Shown: positions 33,579-41,715 of the stretch, in pieces | Layout: each line of letters opens with the position of its first letter | Numbering within the stretch: the stretch's first letter is position 1 | Assembly: GCA_036825615.1 (NCBI GenBank) | Contig: DAISXY010000010.1 | Location: 93,975-157,974 of the forward strand | Direction of reading: 5' to 3' | DNA length: 64,000 bases | Source of the DNA: JAICXG01 sp036825615 | GTDB taxonomy: Bacteria > Verrucomicrobiota > Verrucomicrobiia > Chthoniobacterales > UBA10450 | Position numbers and translations under genes: made by a program | Notes under the pieces: generated by a model | Seen by the model: the letters and a program-made list of their open reading frames with translations, nothing else | Told to the model about the DNA's origin: nothing | Databases searched by the model: none

Positions 33579-34571
33579 ATGGCCTCCGAGCCGCTCACCC
33601 AAACGATCAGCTCCGGCGCACGACCAACCACCGCGCCCATCGTGACGGTTGGGAAATTCTTCGAGCGCCATGCCAGGACGCTCCAGCTCAAGCTGGAAGG
33701 GAGCCAGGTCGGCTTCGAGCGCAAGATTCGTGAGCCGACGATCAACCGGCCGGGACTGGCGCTGGCGGGGTTCTACACCTACTTCGCGGAAAAGCGCGTC
33801 CAGGTGCTGGGCGCGGCCGAGCAATCGTATTTGAAAAGCCTGACCGAGCCGCAGCGGCACCGGCGCTTTCGCGCGCTCTGCCAGGCGAAGATCCCGTGCC
33901 TTGTCGTCTCGCGCGGCTTTCATCTCTCGCCAGGTCTGCTCGCGATCGCGGAAGAATGCGGGGTGGCCGTCCTGCGCACGCCGATGATCACGATGAAGTT
34001 CATCAATGCGGCGACGATCGCGCTCGAGTTCGATTTTTCCCCGACCGTGACTGAATTCGGGAGCATGGTCGACATTCTTGGCATTGGGGTGCTCATTCGC
34101 GGGGCGAGCGGCGTGGGGAAAAGCGAATGCGTGCTCGGCCTGATCGAGCGCGGCTACAGCCTCGTCTCGGATGATGTCACCCGGATCAAGTCGCTCGAAG
34201 GACGCGAGCTGATGGCGACCGCGCCGGACCTGACGCGCTACCACATGGAGGTGCGCGGGATTGGCATCATCAACGTGGTTTCGGTTTTTGGCATCGGTGC
34301 GATCCGGATTGAAAAGCGACTCGATCTGGTGGTTACGCTAAAAGATTGGCAGGAGCTGGAAGAAGTGGATAGAATCGGGCTGGATCGCGAGGTATACGAG
34401 ATCCTGAAGATCCAGGTGCCCCACATTACGATTCCGGTGCGGCCGGGGCGGGATATCGCGCGTTTGATCGAGGTGGCGGCGATGGATCAAAAATTGAAGG
34501 GCCTCGGCTTGAATAGCGCGCTGGAATTTAACAACAAATTGATCGGGCTGATGGAGGCGCAACGGAGCTAG
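33579..34571 (+). CDS. hprK: HPr kinase/phosphorylase
   Basis: The 330-residue protein has the N-terminal HprK domain and the C-terminal kinase domain with the P-loop GASGVGKSE (residues 175-183), VSDDVTRIK, and the family signature EVRGIGIINVVSVFG. It phosphorylates and dephosphorylates the regulatory serine of HPr in response to metabolites. The gene touches ptsH (its TAG is followed at once by ATG) and precedes ptsI. It is divergent from the response regulator. No EII gene is near, so this appears to be a regulatory PTS branch. Confidence 0.96.
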   Translation: MASEPLTQTISSGARPTTAPIVTVGKFFERHARTLQLKLEGSQVGFERKIREPTINRPGLALAGFYTYFAEKRVQVLGAAEQSYLKSLTEPQRHRRFRALCQAKIPCLVVSRGFHLSPGLLAIAEECGVAVLRTPMITMKFINAATIALEFDFSPTVTEFGSMVDILGIGVLIRGASGVGKSECVLGLIERGYSLVSDDVTRIKSLEGRELMATAPDLTRYHMEVRGIGIINVVSVFGIGAIRIEKRLDLVVTLKDWQELEEVDRIGLDREVYEILKIQVPHITIPVRPGRDIARLIEVAAMDQKLKGLGLNSALEFNNKLIGLMEAQRS

Positions 34572-34880
34572 ATGGGATTATTAAACCGACGCACGGCAAC
34601 CGATTCGAGCGAGAAGGTGGAGAAGGAGATGACGATCCTTAATCGGCTCGGCCTGCACGCGCGTCCCGCGGCCATGTTCGTGCGCGTCGCGAGCAAACAT
34701 CGCTGCGATATCTGGGTCGCCAAAGAGGGCGAAGAAATCAGCGGGAAAAGCATCATGGGCCTGATGATGCTTGCTGCCGGACAAGGCTCGATCTTGCGCG
34801 TCCGGGCTGAGGGGCCGGATGCGGCCGAGGCCATCCAGGAGATCGAGCACCTCATCCAAGCGCGCTTCAACGAGGATTAA
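34572..34880 (+). CDS. ptsH: HPr phosphocarrier protein with N-terminal extension
   Basis: The 102-residue protein is an HPr with about 15 extra residues (GLLNRRTATDSSEKV) before the fold. The phosphorylated histidine is His29 in LGLHARPAAMF. The regulatory Ser60 lies in GKSIMGLMML, the site HprK modifies. It receives phosphate from enzyme I. The start follows the hprK stop directly, so translation is probably coupled. Confidence 0.95.
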   Translation: MGLLNRRTATDSSEKVEKEMTILNRLGLHARPAAMFVRVASKHRCDIWVAKEGEEISGKSIMGLMMLAAGQGSILRVRAEGPDAAEAIQEIEHLIQARFNED

Positions 34881-34929
34881 TTGCGCGAGCCGTTTCCAGA
34901 GTTGACGCTCCGGTTATTCTAAGACCGGC

Positions 34930-36696
34930 ATGAGCGCCGATCAGGGGCAGAAGGAACAACGTTGTCAGGGGGTGGCGGCGGCGCCGGGAATAGCGCGGGG
35001 ACCGGTGCATGTCTTCTCCCTCGAGAGCGACGACGTCGTGCGCTACCAGGTCGACCCCGCGCACGTTGCGGACGAGATCGCGCGCTTCGAAAGCGGACTC
35101 ATCCAGACGCGGGCACAAATTCTCGAGATGCAGCAACAGATCGCGGAGGCGATCGGGGCCAAGGACGCGGGAATTTTCGACGCCCACCTGCTCGTGGTCG
35201 AGGACCAGACGTTGATTGATGAAGTGCTGCGCCGCTTGGAATCCGAGCACTGCAATGTCGAGTACGCCTTCCAGGAAGTAGCGAACCGCTATGTCGAATC
35301 GCTGAGCAAAATCGATGATCCTTATCTGCGCGAGCGCGCGCTCGACATCCAGGATGTGAGCCGGCGTGTGATCCGGAATCTGCAGGGAAAAACGCCCCGG
35401 CCTTTTCTCGCCATCCAGGAACCGCACATTCTTGTCGCGCACAATCTCACCCCCTCGGACACGGCAACGATGAATCGCGAATACGTGCGCGGCTTCGCCC
35501 TCGATCTCGGGAGCCGGACCTCGCACACCGCGATCATGGCGCGATCGTTAGGCATTCCCGCCGTCGTCGGGCTGCGCGACGCGACCGAAACTTTGGAAAC
35601 CGGCACGCCGGCGCTGATCGACGGGTATCACGGACTGCTCATCATTCATCCGAGCGAGGAAACGCTCCGCGAATACGAAGCGCTCGAGCGGGAAAAGGGC
35701 GCCCTGACCGCCCGCCTAACGAGACTGCGCGAAACCAAATCGACCACGCGGGATGGCCGGCATGTCGTGCTTTCCGCCAATATCGAGCTGCCGGACGAAG
35801 TGGAAGCGGTGCTGGCAAATGGCGCCGAAGGCGTCGGGCTTTACCGGACGGAATTTCTTTATCTGAACCAGAAGTCGCTGCCGACAGAAGAGGAGCAGTG
35901 CGAAATTTATCGCGCGGTGGCGCAGCGCCTCGCGCCCCACCCGCTTATCATCCGCACGCTCGATCTCGGGGGCGACAAGCTTTCCGACAATATCGAGAGC
36001 GGGGATGAGTTGAACCCGTTTCTCGGCTGGCGTGCGATCCGGTTTTGTCTCGAGAACCTGGAGATTTTCAAAACCCAGTTGCGCGCGATCCTGCGCGCCA
36101 GCACCAACGCCAACATCAAGGTCATGTTCCCGATGATCTCCGGGCTGGATGAAACCCGGCGCGGTTTGCAGATTATCGCGGAATGCAAGGAGGACCTGCG
36201 CCGGGCCGGCCAGGCCTTCGACGATAACCTCGAGGTCGGAATCATGGTTGAAGTTCCGACCGCCGCGATCATGGCCGACCGGCTGGCGCGCGAGGTCGAT
36301 TTTTTTAGCATCGGGACGAACGACCTGATCCAATACGCGGTTGCAATTGACCGGACGAACGAGCGGGTGGCCCATCTTTATGAGCCGAGCCATCCTTCAG
36401 TCGTTAGGCTGCTGAAGATGGTGGCGGACGCCGCCCACACAAACAACATCTGGGTCGGAGTGTGCGGGGAAATGGCGGGCGAAGTTTTGTTCACGCCGCT
36501 GTTGCTCGGACTCGGGATGGATGAGCTGAGCGCGAGCGCGATTATCGTCCCGCGGGTGAAGAGCGCGGTTCAGGCCCTGACCATGACAGAATGCCGGCAG
36601 TTGCTAGAGGAAGTGCTGCAGCTCGATACGCCCGGCGCCATTCTCGAACGCTGCAGCGCGATGGCGCAGCAGCATTATCCGGAGCTGCTCTCCTAA
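34930..36696 (+). CDS. ptsI: PTS enzyme I (phosphoenolpyruvate-protein phosphotransferase)
   Basis: The 588-residue protein is a full-length EI. The phosphohistidine domain has SRTSHTAIMARSLGIPAVVG with the active His199, and the PEP-binding barrel has GVGLYRTEFLY, KVMFPMISGLDE, GIMVEVPTAA and FFSIGTNDLIQYA. It transfers phosphate from PEP to HPr. Together with hprK and ptsH it forms a compact three-gene unit. Three octamer copies lie in the gene, encoding SLG (TTA), LT and VVR (AGG). The similar sequence GLH of HPr is intact, so both steps should work. Confidence 0.97.
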   Translation: MSADQGQKEQRCQGVAAAPGIARGPVHVFSLESDDVVRYQVDPAHVADEIARFESGLIQTRAQILEMQQQIAEAIGAKDAGIFDAHLLVVEDQTLIDEVLRRLESEHCNVEYAFQEVANRYVESLSKIDDPYLRERALDIQDVSRRVIRNLQGKTPRPFLAIQEPHILVAHNLTPSDTATMNREYVRGFALDLGSRTSHTAIMARSLGIPAVVGLRDATETLETGTPALIDGYHGLLIIHPSEETLREYEALEREKGALTARLTRLRETKSTTRDGRHVVLSANIELPDEVEAVLANGAEGVGLYRTEFLYLNQKSLPTEEEQCEIYRAVAQRLAPHPLIIRTLDLGGDKLSDNIESGDELNPFLGWRAIRFCLENLEIFKTQLRAILRASTNANIKVMFPMISGLDETRRGLQIIAECKEDLRRAGQAFDDNLEVGIMVEVPTAAIMADRLAREVDFFSIGTNDLIQYAVAIDRTNERVAHLYEPSHPSVVRLLKMVADAAHTNNIWVGVCGEMAGEVLFTPLLLGLGMDELSASAIIVPRVKSAVQALTMTECRQLLEEVLQLDTPGAILERCSAMAQQHYPELLS

Positions 36697-36775
36697 ACTC
36701 GTGCTCCTACTCCTGATCGTAATCATAATCGAGCACGAGCACGATTAAGAGCAGGAGCAGGAGCAGGAGAGAGAG
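36697..36775. repeat. GAGCACGA/GAGCAGGA fold-back between ptsI and the nuclease-family gene
   Basis: CTCGTGCTCCTACTCCTGATCGTAATC-like sequence (cited in part) faces GAGCACGAGCACGATTAAG and GAGCAGGAGCAGGAGCAGGA. It lies between two convergent genes and uses the same units as the fold-back at 3651-3730. Confidence 0.8.
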
Positions 36776-36778
36776 GAG

Positions 36779-37273
36779 TTACTCCTCTTCTTCTTCGGAG
36801 GATTCGCCGCCCGGCTCGATTTCGGGCTTGATCCCGTCCTCCTCCATCTTGCGCAGGACATCGCTCATGTCGTCGACTTCCTCCCACACTTCCTGGCTGA
36901 CGTAGATTTGCGCCCGCTGCTGGACCGCCATCGCGATGCAATCGCTCGGCCGGCCGTCCAGCTCGATGATCTTTTTCTGCTGCAACTCATTTTCCGCTCT
37001 AACGATCATGCGCGCGTAATAGGTCGCGTTCTTCAGGTCGTTGATGATGACGCGTTCGACGCGCGCGCCGAGCGCGGTCATGAGGTGGCCCATGAGATCG
37101 TGCGTGAGGGGGCGCTCTTTCACCGTCCCGCGCATGAACATCGTGATCGCGCTCCCGACGCTCTGGTCGACGTAAATGATGAAGACTTTGTCGGTATTGC
37201 CGAGGAAGATCGCGCAGCCGCCACTCGTGGGAAGAACTGCGCGCACCTGGACCTCGATCACCGTCTTGTTCAT
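36779..37273 (-). CDS. Bifunctional nuclease family (DUF151/BFN) protein
   Basis: The 164-residue protein has the BFN domain: VLPTSGGCAIFLGNTDKVFIIYVD, RPLTHDLMGHLMTALGARVERVIIND, YYARMIV and ELDGRPSDCIAMAVQQRAQIYV (cited in parts). Family members have DNase/RNase activity in plants and occur widely in bacteria without a firm role. A highly acidic tail (GGESSEEEEE) ends the protein. The gene converges with ptsI over a fold-back repeat and is divergent from speA. Confidence 0.88.
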   Translation of the reverse strand: MNKTVIEVQVRAVLPTSGGCAIFLGNTDKVFIIYVDQSVGSAITMFMRGTVKERPLTHDLMGHLMTALGARVERVIINDLKNATYYARMIVRAENELQQKKIIELDGRPSDCIAMAVQQRAQIYVSQEVWEEVDDMSDVLRKMEEDGIKPEIEPGGESSEEEEE

Positions 37274-37412
37274 CGCGAAAACCGTATCAGAGCGAATTTG
37301 AAAAACAAGCAGGTGACCATCCTGGCTCGGTCGATTTCCCTCGTGGAAATAGGTCGCGCAACTCGAAATCTGTGGATTGAATTTGCAGGCTCGTGTCCTA
37401 CACTGCGCGACA

Positions 37413-39389
37413 ATGACGAAACCCGCGTGGGATATTGAGACCGCGATCTCGACCTACAACGTCGACGCATGGGGCACCGGCTATTTTTCGATCAATAGCG
37501 CCGGGAATGTCGTCGTCCGGCCGTTACAGGAAGCCGGCGGCTCGATCGACCTGCTCGAGGTCGTACAGGAAGCGCGCGAACGCGGGCTCGGCTTTCCGCT
37601 CGTGATTCGGTTCCAGGATTTGCTCAGGCATCGGGTGAACACCGTGAACCGGTCGTTCCAGGCAGCGATGCAGGAGTTTGGATATCGCGCGCCGTATCGC
37701 GGGGTATTTCCGATCAAGGTCAACCAACTGCGCGAGGTGATCGAAGAGATCGTGGATGCGGGCTCGGAATTCCATTTCGGGCTCGAAGCCGGCAGCAAGC
37801 CCGAACTGATCGCCGCCCTCGCCATGCATAAAGACCCGGAGAGTTTGATCATCTGCAATGGCTACAAGGATCGCGCTTTCATCCGAACTGCCATGCTCGG
37901 GCGCCGGCTCGGGAAGTCGGTCGTGATCGTGGTCGAGAAGCTGGAGGAGCTGGAGCAAACCTTGCGCGTCGCCAGCGAAATGGGGGTCGAGCCGTTCATC
38001 GGCGTGCGGGTGCGTTTGCACAGTAAAGGAGCGGGCAAATGGACCACGAGCGGCGGCGAGAACGCGAAGTTCGGCCTGAGCACGACAAATCTGGTCGCCG
38101 CAAGCGAAATGCTCAAGGCCCACGGACTGGCGCATTGTCTCAAGCTCGTCCATTTCCATGTCGGTTCGCAGGTGCCCGATATCTCGACGATCAAGCGCGC
38201 CGTGCGGGAGGCGGCCCGCTATTATGCCAAGCTGTCGAAGATGGGCCATGAGATGGGCTACCTCGATGTCGGCGGAGGACTGGGCGTGGATTACGACGGA
38301 TCGCGCACCAGTTTCGACAGCTCGACCAATTACTCGCTCCAGGAGTACTGCAACGATGTCGTCTACAACATCATGGAAGTGTGCGACTCGGAGGGCGTCG
38401 CGCATCCCACGATCGTGAGTGAAGGCGGCCGCGCGATCGTCGCCCACCACTCCGTTCTCGTGGTCGAATGCTTCGGCGCGATCGAGAAGGAAATGCAGAA
38501 TCCGCGAACGGTGGAGGCCGGACCTAACGATCCCAAACCGTTGCGTGACATCATCGAAGTGAAGCGCCAGCTCAAGCGCGGCAACCGGCTCGAGAGCTTG
38601 CACGACGCGCAGCAGATCAAGGAAGAGGCGCACCAGATGTTTAATCTCGGATTGCTCGACCTTGAATCGAAAGCGAAAATCGAAGCGCTTTACTGGCAAC
38701 TAGCGCGGCAGATCGTCAATCTTCACCGCGGGTTGAAGTACGTGCCGGAGGAAGTGAAGGACCTCGAAACCTCGTTGGCCGATCAATACATCTGCAACTT
38801 CTCGGTTTTCCAATCACTCCTCGACCATTGGGCGCTCGGGCAACTTTTCCCGATCATGCCCATTCATCGGTTGAGCGCTGCGCCGGAGCGTCAGGGCACG
38901 CTCGTCGATATCACCTGCGATTCAGACGGAAAGATCAACAAGTTCACCGATCTGCAGGATGTGAAGGAAACGCTGCCGCTCCATCGGATCATTCCGGGTG
39001 AACTTTATTATCTCGGCGTTTTTCTCGTCGGCGCCTACCAGGACATCATGGGCGATCTGCACAATCTTTTTGGCCGCGTCACCGAAGTGCACGTTTTCCT
39101 CGATGAGGATGAGGAATCGGGCTGGTACATTGAAGAAGTAATCGAAGGCAGCACGATCGGGCAGGTGCTGGCCATGACGCAATGGGACAAGATCGAGCTG
39201 ATGCGCCTGATGAAATCGCAGGTCGATGCCGCGATCAAGAGCGACCGGCTCAAACCTAACGATGGCATGAAAATCCTGGCGGATTATGAGCGCGGCCTCC
39301 AGGGTTACACCTATCTCTCGCTGGAAAATCCAACCACCAACGGTGCTCTCGCCGCTCCTGCGGTGCCCGCGGCCGCAACCACTGCCTGA
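37413..39389 (+). CDS. speA: Biosynthetic arginine decarboxylase
   Basis: The 658-residue protein matches SpeA in length and order. A PLP-binding alanine-racemase-like barrel has YRGVFPIKVNQLREV (Schiff-base Lys near residue 103), HFHVGSQVPDI and GGGLGVDYDGS. A helical insert and a C-terminal domain with ELYYLGVFLVGAYQDIMGDLHNLFG carry the second part of the active site. It makes agmatine, the first step of polyamine synthesis; speB is not in the window. The start at 37413 (MTKPAWDIETAIS) gives the family N-terminus. Two octamer copies encode GPND and KPND. Confidence 0.96.
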   Translation: MTKPAWDIETAISTYNVDAWGTGYFSINSAGNVVVRPLQEAGGSIDLLEVVQEARERGLGFPLVIRFQDLLRHRVNTVNRSFQAAMQEFGYRAPYRGVFPIKVNQLREVIEEIVDAGSEFHFGLEAGSKPELIAALAMHKDPESLIICNGYKDRAFIRTAMLGRRLGKSVVIVVEKLEELEQTLRVASEMGVEPFIGVRVRLHSKGAGKWTTSGGENAKFGLSTTNLVAASEMLKAHGLAHCLKLVHFHVGSQVPDISTIKRAVREAARYYAKLSKMGHEMGYLDVGGGLGVDYDGSRTSFDSSTNYSLQEYCNDVVYNIMEVCDSEGVAHPTIVSEGGRAIVAHHSVLVVECFGAIEKEMQNPRTVEAGPNDPKPLRDIIEVKRQLKRGNRLESLHDAQQIKEEAHQMFNLGLLDLESKAKIEALYWQLARQIVNLHRGLKYVPEEVKDLETSLADQYICNFSVFQSLLDHWALGQLFPIMPIHRLSAAPERQGTLVDITCDSDGKINKFTDLQDVKETLPLHRIIPGELYYLGVFLVGAYQDIMGDLHNLFGRVTEVHVFLDEDEESGWYIEEVIEGSTIGQVLAMTQWDKIELMRLMKSQVDAAIKSDRLKPNDGMKILADYERGLQGYTYLSLENPTTNGALAAPAVPAAATTA

Positions 39390-39468
39390 GAAACTATCCC
39401 GTTGGCTCATCCCGAGTTCATCCGCGGATTTGCCTAACAACTTCAGGAAAGATGATCAGGGAAAACAA

Positions 39469-39510
39469 ACGGCGATCAGATCGCCGACTGAATCGGCTTC
39501 TGATCGCCGT
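39469..39510. terminator. Hairpin between convergent speA and plug-like gene
   Basis: ACGGCGATCAGA at 39469-39480 pairs perfectly with TCTGATCGCCGT at 39499-39510 around an 18-nt loop. There is no strong U-run, but the position between convergent ends suggests a bidirectional terminator. A GCCTAACAA variant of the repeat lies just upstream at 39432. Confidence 0.6.
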
Positions 39511-39540
39511 GAACAAATACTACGACCGTTCGGCTGTGTC

Positions 39541-39855
39541 TTAGTGCGATCCGTGAGCCCCGCCATTAATGACCGTGATCGACGGGTCCAACGCGAGCTG
39601 CCCCTGGGTCGTGAAGCGGCCGGTTCGATCAAGCTCCGCCCGCGTGTAAACACGCACCGGAGAGACCGTATTGGTTCCGATCGCTTTCACCTTCACCTTT
39701 TCGGGAATCCGCGAGCCGGTGACAAAGACCAGCTTCTCGGGTTGCCCTTGTTTTTTCTCGCCGCTGACCGCCTGGGCAAGCGGGTCGGCCGCGACCATTT
39801 CGATCCCAAGGAGACTCACGACGGCAAGGCCGAGCGCCAGTTTCAATGTTTTCAT
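39541..39855 (-). CDS. Small exported protein resembling a TonB-receptor plug N-terminus
   Basis: The 104-residue protein has a signal peptide (MKTLKLALGLAVVSLLGIEM, cleaved near MVAAD). Its body contains VFVTGSRIPEKVKVKAIG and SPVRVYTRAELDRTGRFTTQ. The VTGSRIP...SPVRVYTRAELDRTG pattern is what begins the plug of TonB-dependent receptors, yet the protein ends after about 55 further residues, with no barrel. It may be a stand-alone interaction module or a remnant of a receptor gene. A true receptor gene lies 2 kb away. Confidence 0.6.
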   Translation of the reverse strand: MKTLKLALGLAVVSLLGIEMVAADPLAQAVSGEKKQGQPEKLVFVTGSRIPEKVKVKAIGTNTVSPVRVYTRAELDRTGRFTTQGQLALDPSITVINGGAHGSH

Positions 39856-39981
39856 GCGAGAGAATACGAGCCGCAAGATTCGTTTGCAAGGAGCAGTCGG
39901 TAACGGTTCGGTTAGCTTTGGATCGGGAGAAAAACGACGCGCAGGACGTTTTCCCGCGCACCAAACACAAGGGCAGACGCT

Positions 39982-40695
39982 TTGAAATTGTCGCAGGCAA
40001 TCGCAAAAGCGGGGCAACCGCTCACCTACCGACGGGCTTGGAGGCGCGCGCGCCGGCTCTTGCATCCGGTGCCGGTGCAACCGTTGCTCGCACAGCTTGA
40101 CCCCGAGCGGCTGCGGCAGGCGCAAGCGCGGTATGGAACCCTGCCCCCGGACGCGCCAGAATTGTGGCGGCACTACGCGAAATATCTCGATGTCGAGAGG
40201 CACGTGCGGCAAAACATCCGGCGGGCCCAGGATTTGAATCTGCACCGCGCCCCGCGGCTCTCCCTGCTCGACATTGGCTGCGGTGGCGGTTTCTTCCTCT
40301 TCGTCGCGCAGGCTCTTGGCCATCGGGCTCTCGGGATCGACGTTGCTGGCATTCCGGCGTTTGATGAGCTTGTTGACCTGCTTGGAGTCGAGCGTGTGGT
40401 GCACAAGGTCACCGCCTTCGAGCGGTTGCCGGATTTCGGGCGGAAATTCGACCTCGTCACCTCCTTCGCGACCGCATTCCACGGCGGAAAAGAAGACGAC
40501 TGGCGGTGGCCGGCGGAGGCGTGGGAGTTTTTCCTCCGCGACCTCAAGGAACGGCTCAATCCCGGCGGCCGCGTCTTTTTCGAGCTCAATGCGGCTTATG
40601 GCGGCAATTACTACACGCCGGAAATCCGGCGCGTTTTTGAGGAGCAGGGCGGCCGGATCGAGCGAGGCAGTGTGCTCTTCACTGCAACTGGCTAG
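39982..40695 (+). CDS. Class I SAM-dependent methyltransferase
   Basis: The 237-residue protein has motif I LSLLDIGCGGGFFLFVAQAL (about residue 94) and GHRALGIDVAG, then FDLVTSFATAFHGGKEDDW and LNPGGRVFFELNAAYGG. This is a Rossmann-fold methyltransferase of unknown acceptor. The start is TTG at 39982, which leaves a basic N-terminal helix; other starts are possible. The next gene on the strand is a sulfotransferase 84 nt on, so the two may modify the same small molecule or glycan. Confidence 0.75.
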   Translation: MKLSQAIAKAGQPLTYRRAWRRARRLLHPVPVQPLLAQLDPERLRQAQARYGTLPPDAPELWRHYAKYLDVERHVRQNIRRAQDLNLHRAPRLSLLDIGCGGGFFLFVAQALGHRALGIDVAGIPAFDELVDLLGVERVVHKVTAFERLPDFGRKFDLVTSFATAFHGGKEDDWRWPAEAWEFFLRDLKERLNPGGRVFFELNAAYGGNYYTPEIRRVFEEQGGRIERGSVLFTATG

Positions 40696-40779
40696 AGCCT
40701 GCCGTCGGCGATTGAGATTCGCCGGCTCGCGAATGCCTGCGCTTGCGCCTGAAGATTGCCAGCTTTAGGTGCTGCAAGG

Positions 40780-41574
40780 ATGATTCTTCGACCCAAAGAG
40801 CAACGGATCGAGCGCCTCGACTTCATCATTGCCGGCGTGCAGAAGGGCGGAACCAGTGCCCTTCATTACCACCTCGATCAGCACCCTAACATCACCTTCG
40901 CGCATCCCGAGGAAGCGCACATGATTGATCACCCGCGGCGTCATTTTTTTGATGACGAAAAGCGCTACGCCGCCGGGAATGTGAGTTACGACGTCTTGCA
41001 CGAAGGCATCAGACTAAAGCCGAAATCACTCATCACCGGCTCGTGCACGCCGATCTACACCTATTGGAAACCGGCGATGGAGCGGATCCGTGATTACCAT
41101 CCTGCGATCAAGCTCATTGTCCTGCTGCGCAATCCAATCGATCGCGCCTTCTCGCAGTGGAACATGAACTGGGACCGCGAGCGCGAGCCGCTTGAATTCT
41201 TGGAAGCGGTCGCCGCGGAAATGAAGGAGAAGAAGGAATTCGCGGGCGCGCAGTCGCGTCGCAGGTCCTATGTCGATCGCGGGTATTATTCCGAGCAGAT
41301 CGAACGAGTGTTTCGCTTTTTCCCACGTGAGCAGGTGCACGTGGTCAAGTTTGAGGAATTTCGCAAACGCACGCCAGAGGTGGTGAATGGAGTGTTTCAG
41401 TTTCTTGGCGTCAAGCCGTTGGCGAAAATCAAGAACCGGGAACAGAACCTCATTCACTACGAACGAAAAATCACCGCGGAGGAAAGACAGTATCTCTACT
41501 CCTTCTACGAGGCGGATATCGCCCGGCTCGAGCAGTTGTTGAAGTGGGACTGCTCGGATTGGAAACCGGCTTAG
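40780..41574 (+). CDS. Sulfotransferase (PAPS-dependent)
   Basis: The 264-residue protein has the 5'-phosphosulfate loop AGVQKGGTSALHYHLDQHP (residues 19-37, with Lys22) and the 3'-phosphate motif IVLLRNPIDRAFSQWNMNW (about residue 113), as in heparan-sulfate-type sulfotransferases. It moves sulfate from PAPS to a hydroxyl or amino group, probably of a glycan or lipid. It is cytoplasmic, with no signal peptide. It follows a methyltransferase on the same strand and converges with a TonB-dependent receptor. Confidence 0.9.
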   Translation: MILRPKEQRIERLDFIIAGVQKGGTSALHYHLDQHPNITFAHPEEAHMIDHPRRHFFDDEKRYAAGNVSYDVLHEGIRLKPKSLITGSCTPIYTYWKPAMERIRDYHPAIKLIVLLRNPIDRAFSQWNMNWDREREPLEFLEAVAAEMKEKKEFAGAQSRRRSYVDRGYYSEQIERVFRFFPREQVHVVKFEEFRKRTPEVVNGVFQFLGVKPLAKIKNREQNLIHYERKITAEERQYLYSFYEADIARLEQLLKWDCSDWKPA

Positions 41575-41663
41575 CTCAAATCCTCGGGATCACTTTCCTG
41601 CCGCTGCAATTCGCGGAGGGACGACTGAAGTCAGAAGGCGGAGAATTCCTGCCCCAGAAACAA

Positions 41664-41691
41664 GAGAGGCAGCGGTTTCCCGCTGCCTCTC
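41664..41691. terminator. Bidirectional hairpin terminator
   Basis: GAGAGGCAGCGG at 41664-41675 pairs perfectly over 12 bp with CCGCTGCCTCTC at 41680-41691 around a TTTC loop. T-rich sequence follows on the minus strand (TTGTTTCT) and a weaker one on the plus strand. It separates the convergent sulfotransferase and receptor genes. Confidence 0.8.
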
Positions 41692-41715
41692 CGCTAATCT
41701 TTTGTCTCCGAGTGC

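Noticed and set aside
35545..35722. A possible integron attC site from TCGTTAGGC and GCCTAACGA 170 nt apart
   Set aside because: The two cores are in the order opposite to attC, lie inside ptsI and enclose coding sequence with no hairpin.
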